The notes beneath the pieces were generated by a model that worked only from the letters and a program-made list of their open reading frames with translations, searched no databases and was not told where the DNA came from. Positions 63,493 through 64,000 of a stretch of 64,000 bases of DNA are shown one piece after another. Made by a program: the position numbers and the translations under genes. Numbering within the stretch: position 1 is the stretch's first letter; each line of letters starts with the position of its first letter. This stretch comes from Glandiceps talaboti (taxonomy: Eukaryota > Hemichordata > Enteropneusta > Spengelidae): NCBI RefSeq assembly GCF_964340395.1, contig NC_135560.1:17843098-17907097 (forward strand), given 5' to 3'.

Positions 63493-64000
63493 GTAAGCTG
63501 ATTCTGTTCTCATCTGTCTGCCATCATTACAGCGTTCTCATCTGTTTACTCAGGATTAATAGCGCAATCCACATAGTATGCCCTCTAAGCTAATTTGACA
63601 CATCACCGATGCACAAAAATTTTTGGTGACCCATCAAAATTCTGTTCCCTGTGTTCCCTTATTCCTTACTATGGGGCAAATTCTACAAGGAACTCCTATC
63701 TGTTTTTTTAATCACAACTCACCAAAAATGTCTTTTAATAGAGGGCATACTCTATACTTTATGTGTTATACTTCAAATTTGACAATGAGATTACCAATTT
63801 AAAAGCTACCATACCAGTCCAAATACATGCACTTCTGCCCATTTAGAAGCCCTCTTTTCACTCATGTTCATTGAAAATTATATTTTGCCAGAAAACATAT
63901 TTGTTCAACATTTGGGATATCAGCTTTCATGTTTGATACATGGCTAGATTTTGAAAACTTTCTAGGAAGTCAACTACTCTAGATAATTTGACATAATGAT
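63493..64000 (+). other. GBA intron 6 (partial) with a diverged hAT-like MITE
   Basis: Intronic sequence up to the window edge. Positions about 63,574-63,752 hold a diverged member of the hAT-like MITE family: AGTATGCCCTCTAAGC at the left and TAGAGGGCATACT at the right, with TTCCTTACTATGG inside. No clear 8-bp duplication could be read. Nothing further is seen after 63,752. Confidence 0.65.

Overview
The window comes from an animal nuclear genome: AT-rich, with short coding exons split by GT-AG introns and many microsatellites, minisatellites and small inverted-repeat elements. Six protein genes could be assembled exon by exon, with reading frame kept across every junction. The intron style, the repeats and the neighbouring genes suggest a marine invertebrate, most likely a non-vertebrate deuterostome such as an acorn worm or lancelet. 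The species cannot be fixed from the sequence alone.

Layout, left to right. Positions 1-13,300 hold no gene I can support; they contain a ~60-bp satellite, several inverted-repeat transposable elements and simple repeats. DDA1 (13,302-19,618, minus; CUL4-DDB1 ubiquitin ligase subunit) is head-to-head with SPG21/maspardin (20,225-25,538, plus; alpha/beta-hydrolase fold) across a ~600-bp shared upstream region. After ~5.6 kb without a gene comes MRPL34 (31,113-32,165, minus; mitochondrial ribosomal protein bL34m), which diverges from ABHD8 (34,826-39,742, plus; alpha/beta hydrolase). ANKLE1 (45,328-58,446, minus; ankyrin + LEM + GIY-YIG nuclease) is 357 bp head-to-head with a glucosylceramidase (GBA type, 58,804 onward, plus), which runs off the right edge after six exons.

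DDA1, MRPL34, ABHD8 and ANKLE1 have the order and relative orientation I recall for human 19p13.11, so this is an ancient gene block. Here SPG21 sits inside it and GBA flanks it. The genes do not form one pathway; what they share is divergent gene pairs and compact upstream regions with CCAAT, ETS-like and CRE-like motifs.

The introns are rich in mobile DNA. ANKLE1 intron 1 holds two copies of a transposon with TIRs of several hundred bp and perfect 6-bp target duplications; their cores lie in opposite orientations, and one copy carries a nested 0.9-kb element with a ~9-bp duplication. Three different elements are flanked by TTA. A hAT-like MITE family has four copies, two with 8-bp duplications. 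ABHD8 intron 4 contains an almost perfect 114-bp-arm hairpin. SPG21 intron 2 begins with a tandem array that repeats its own splice donor about seven times.
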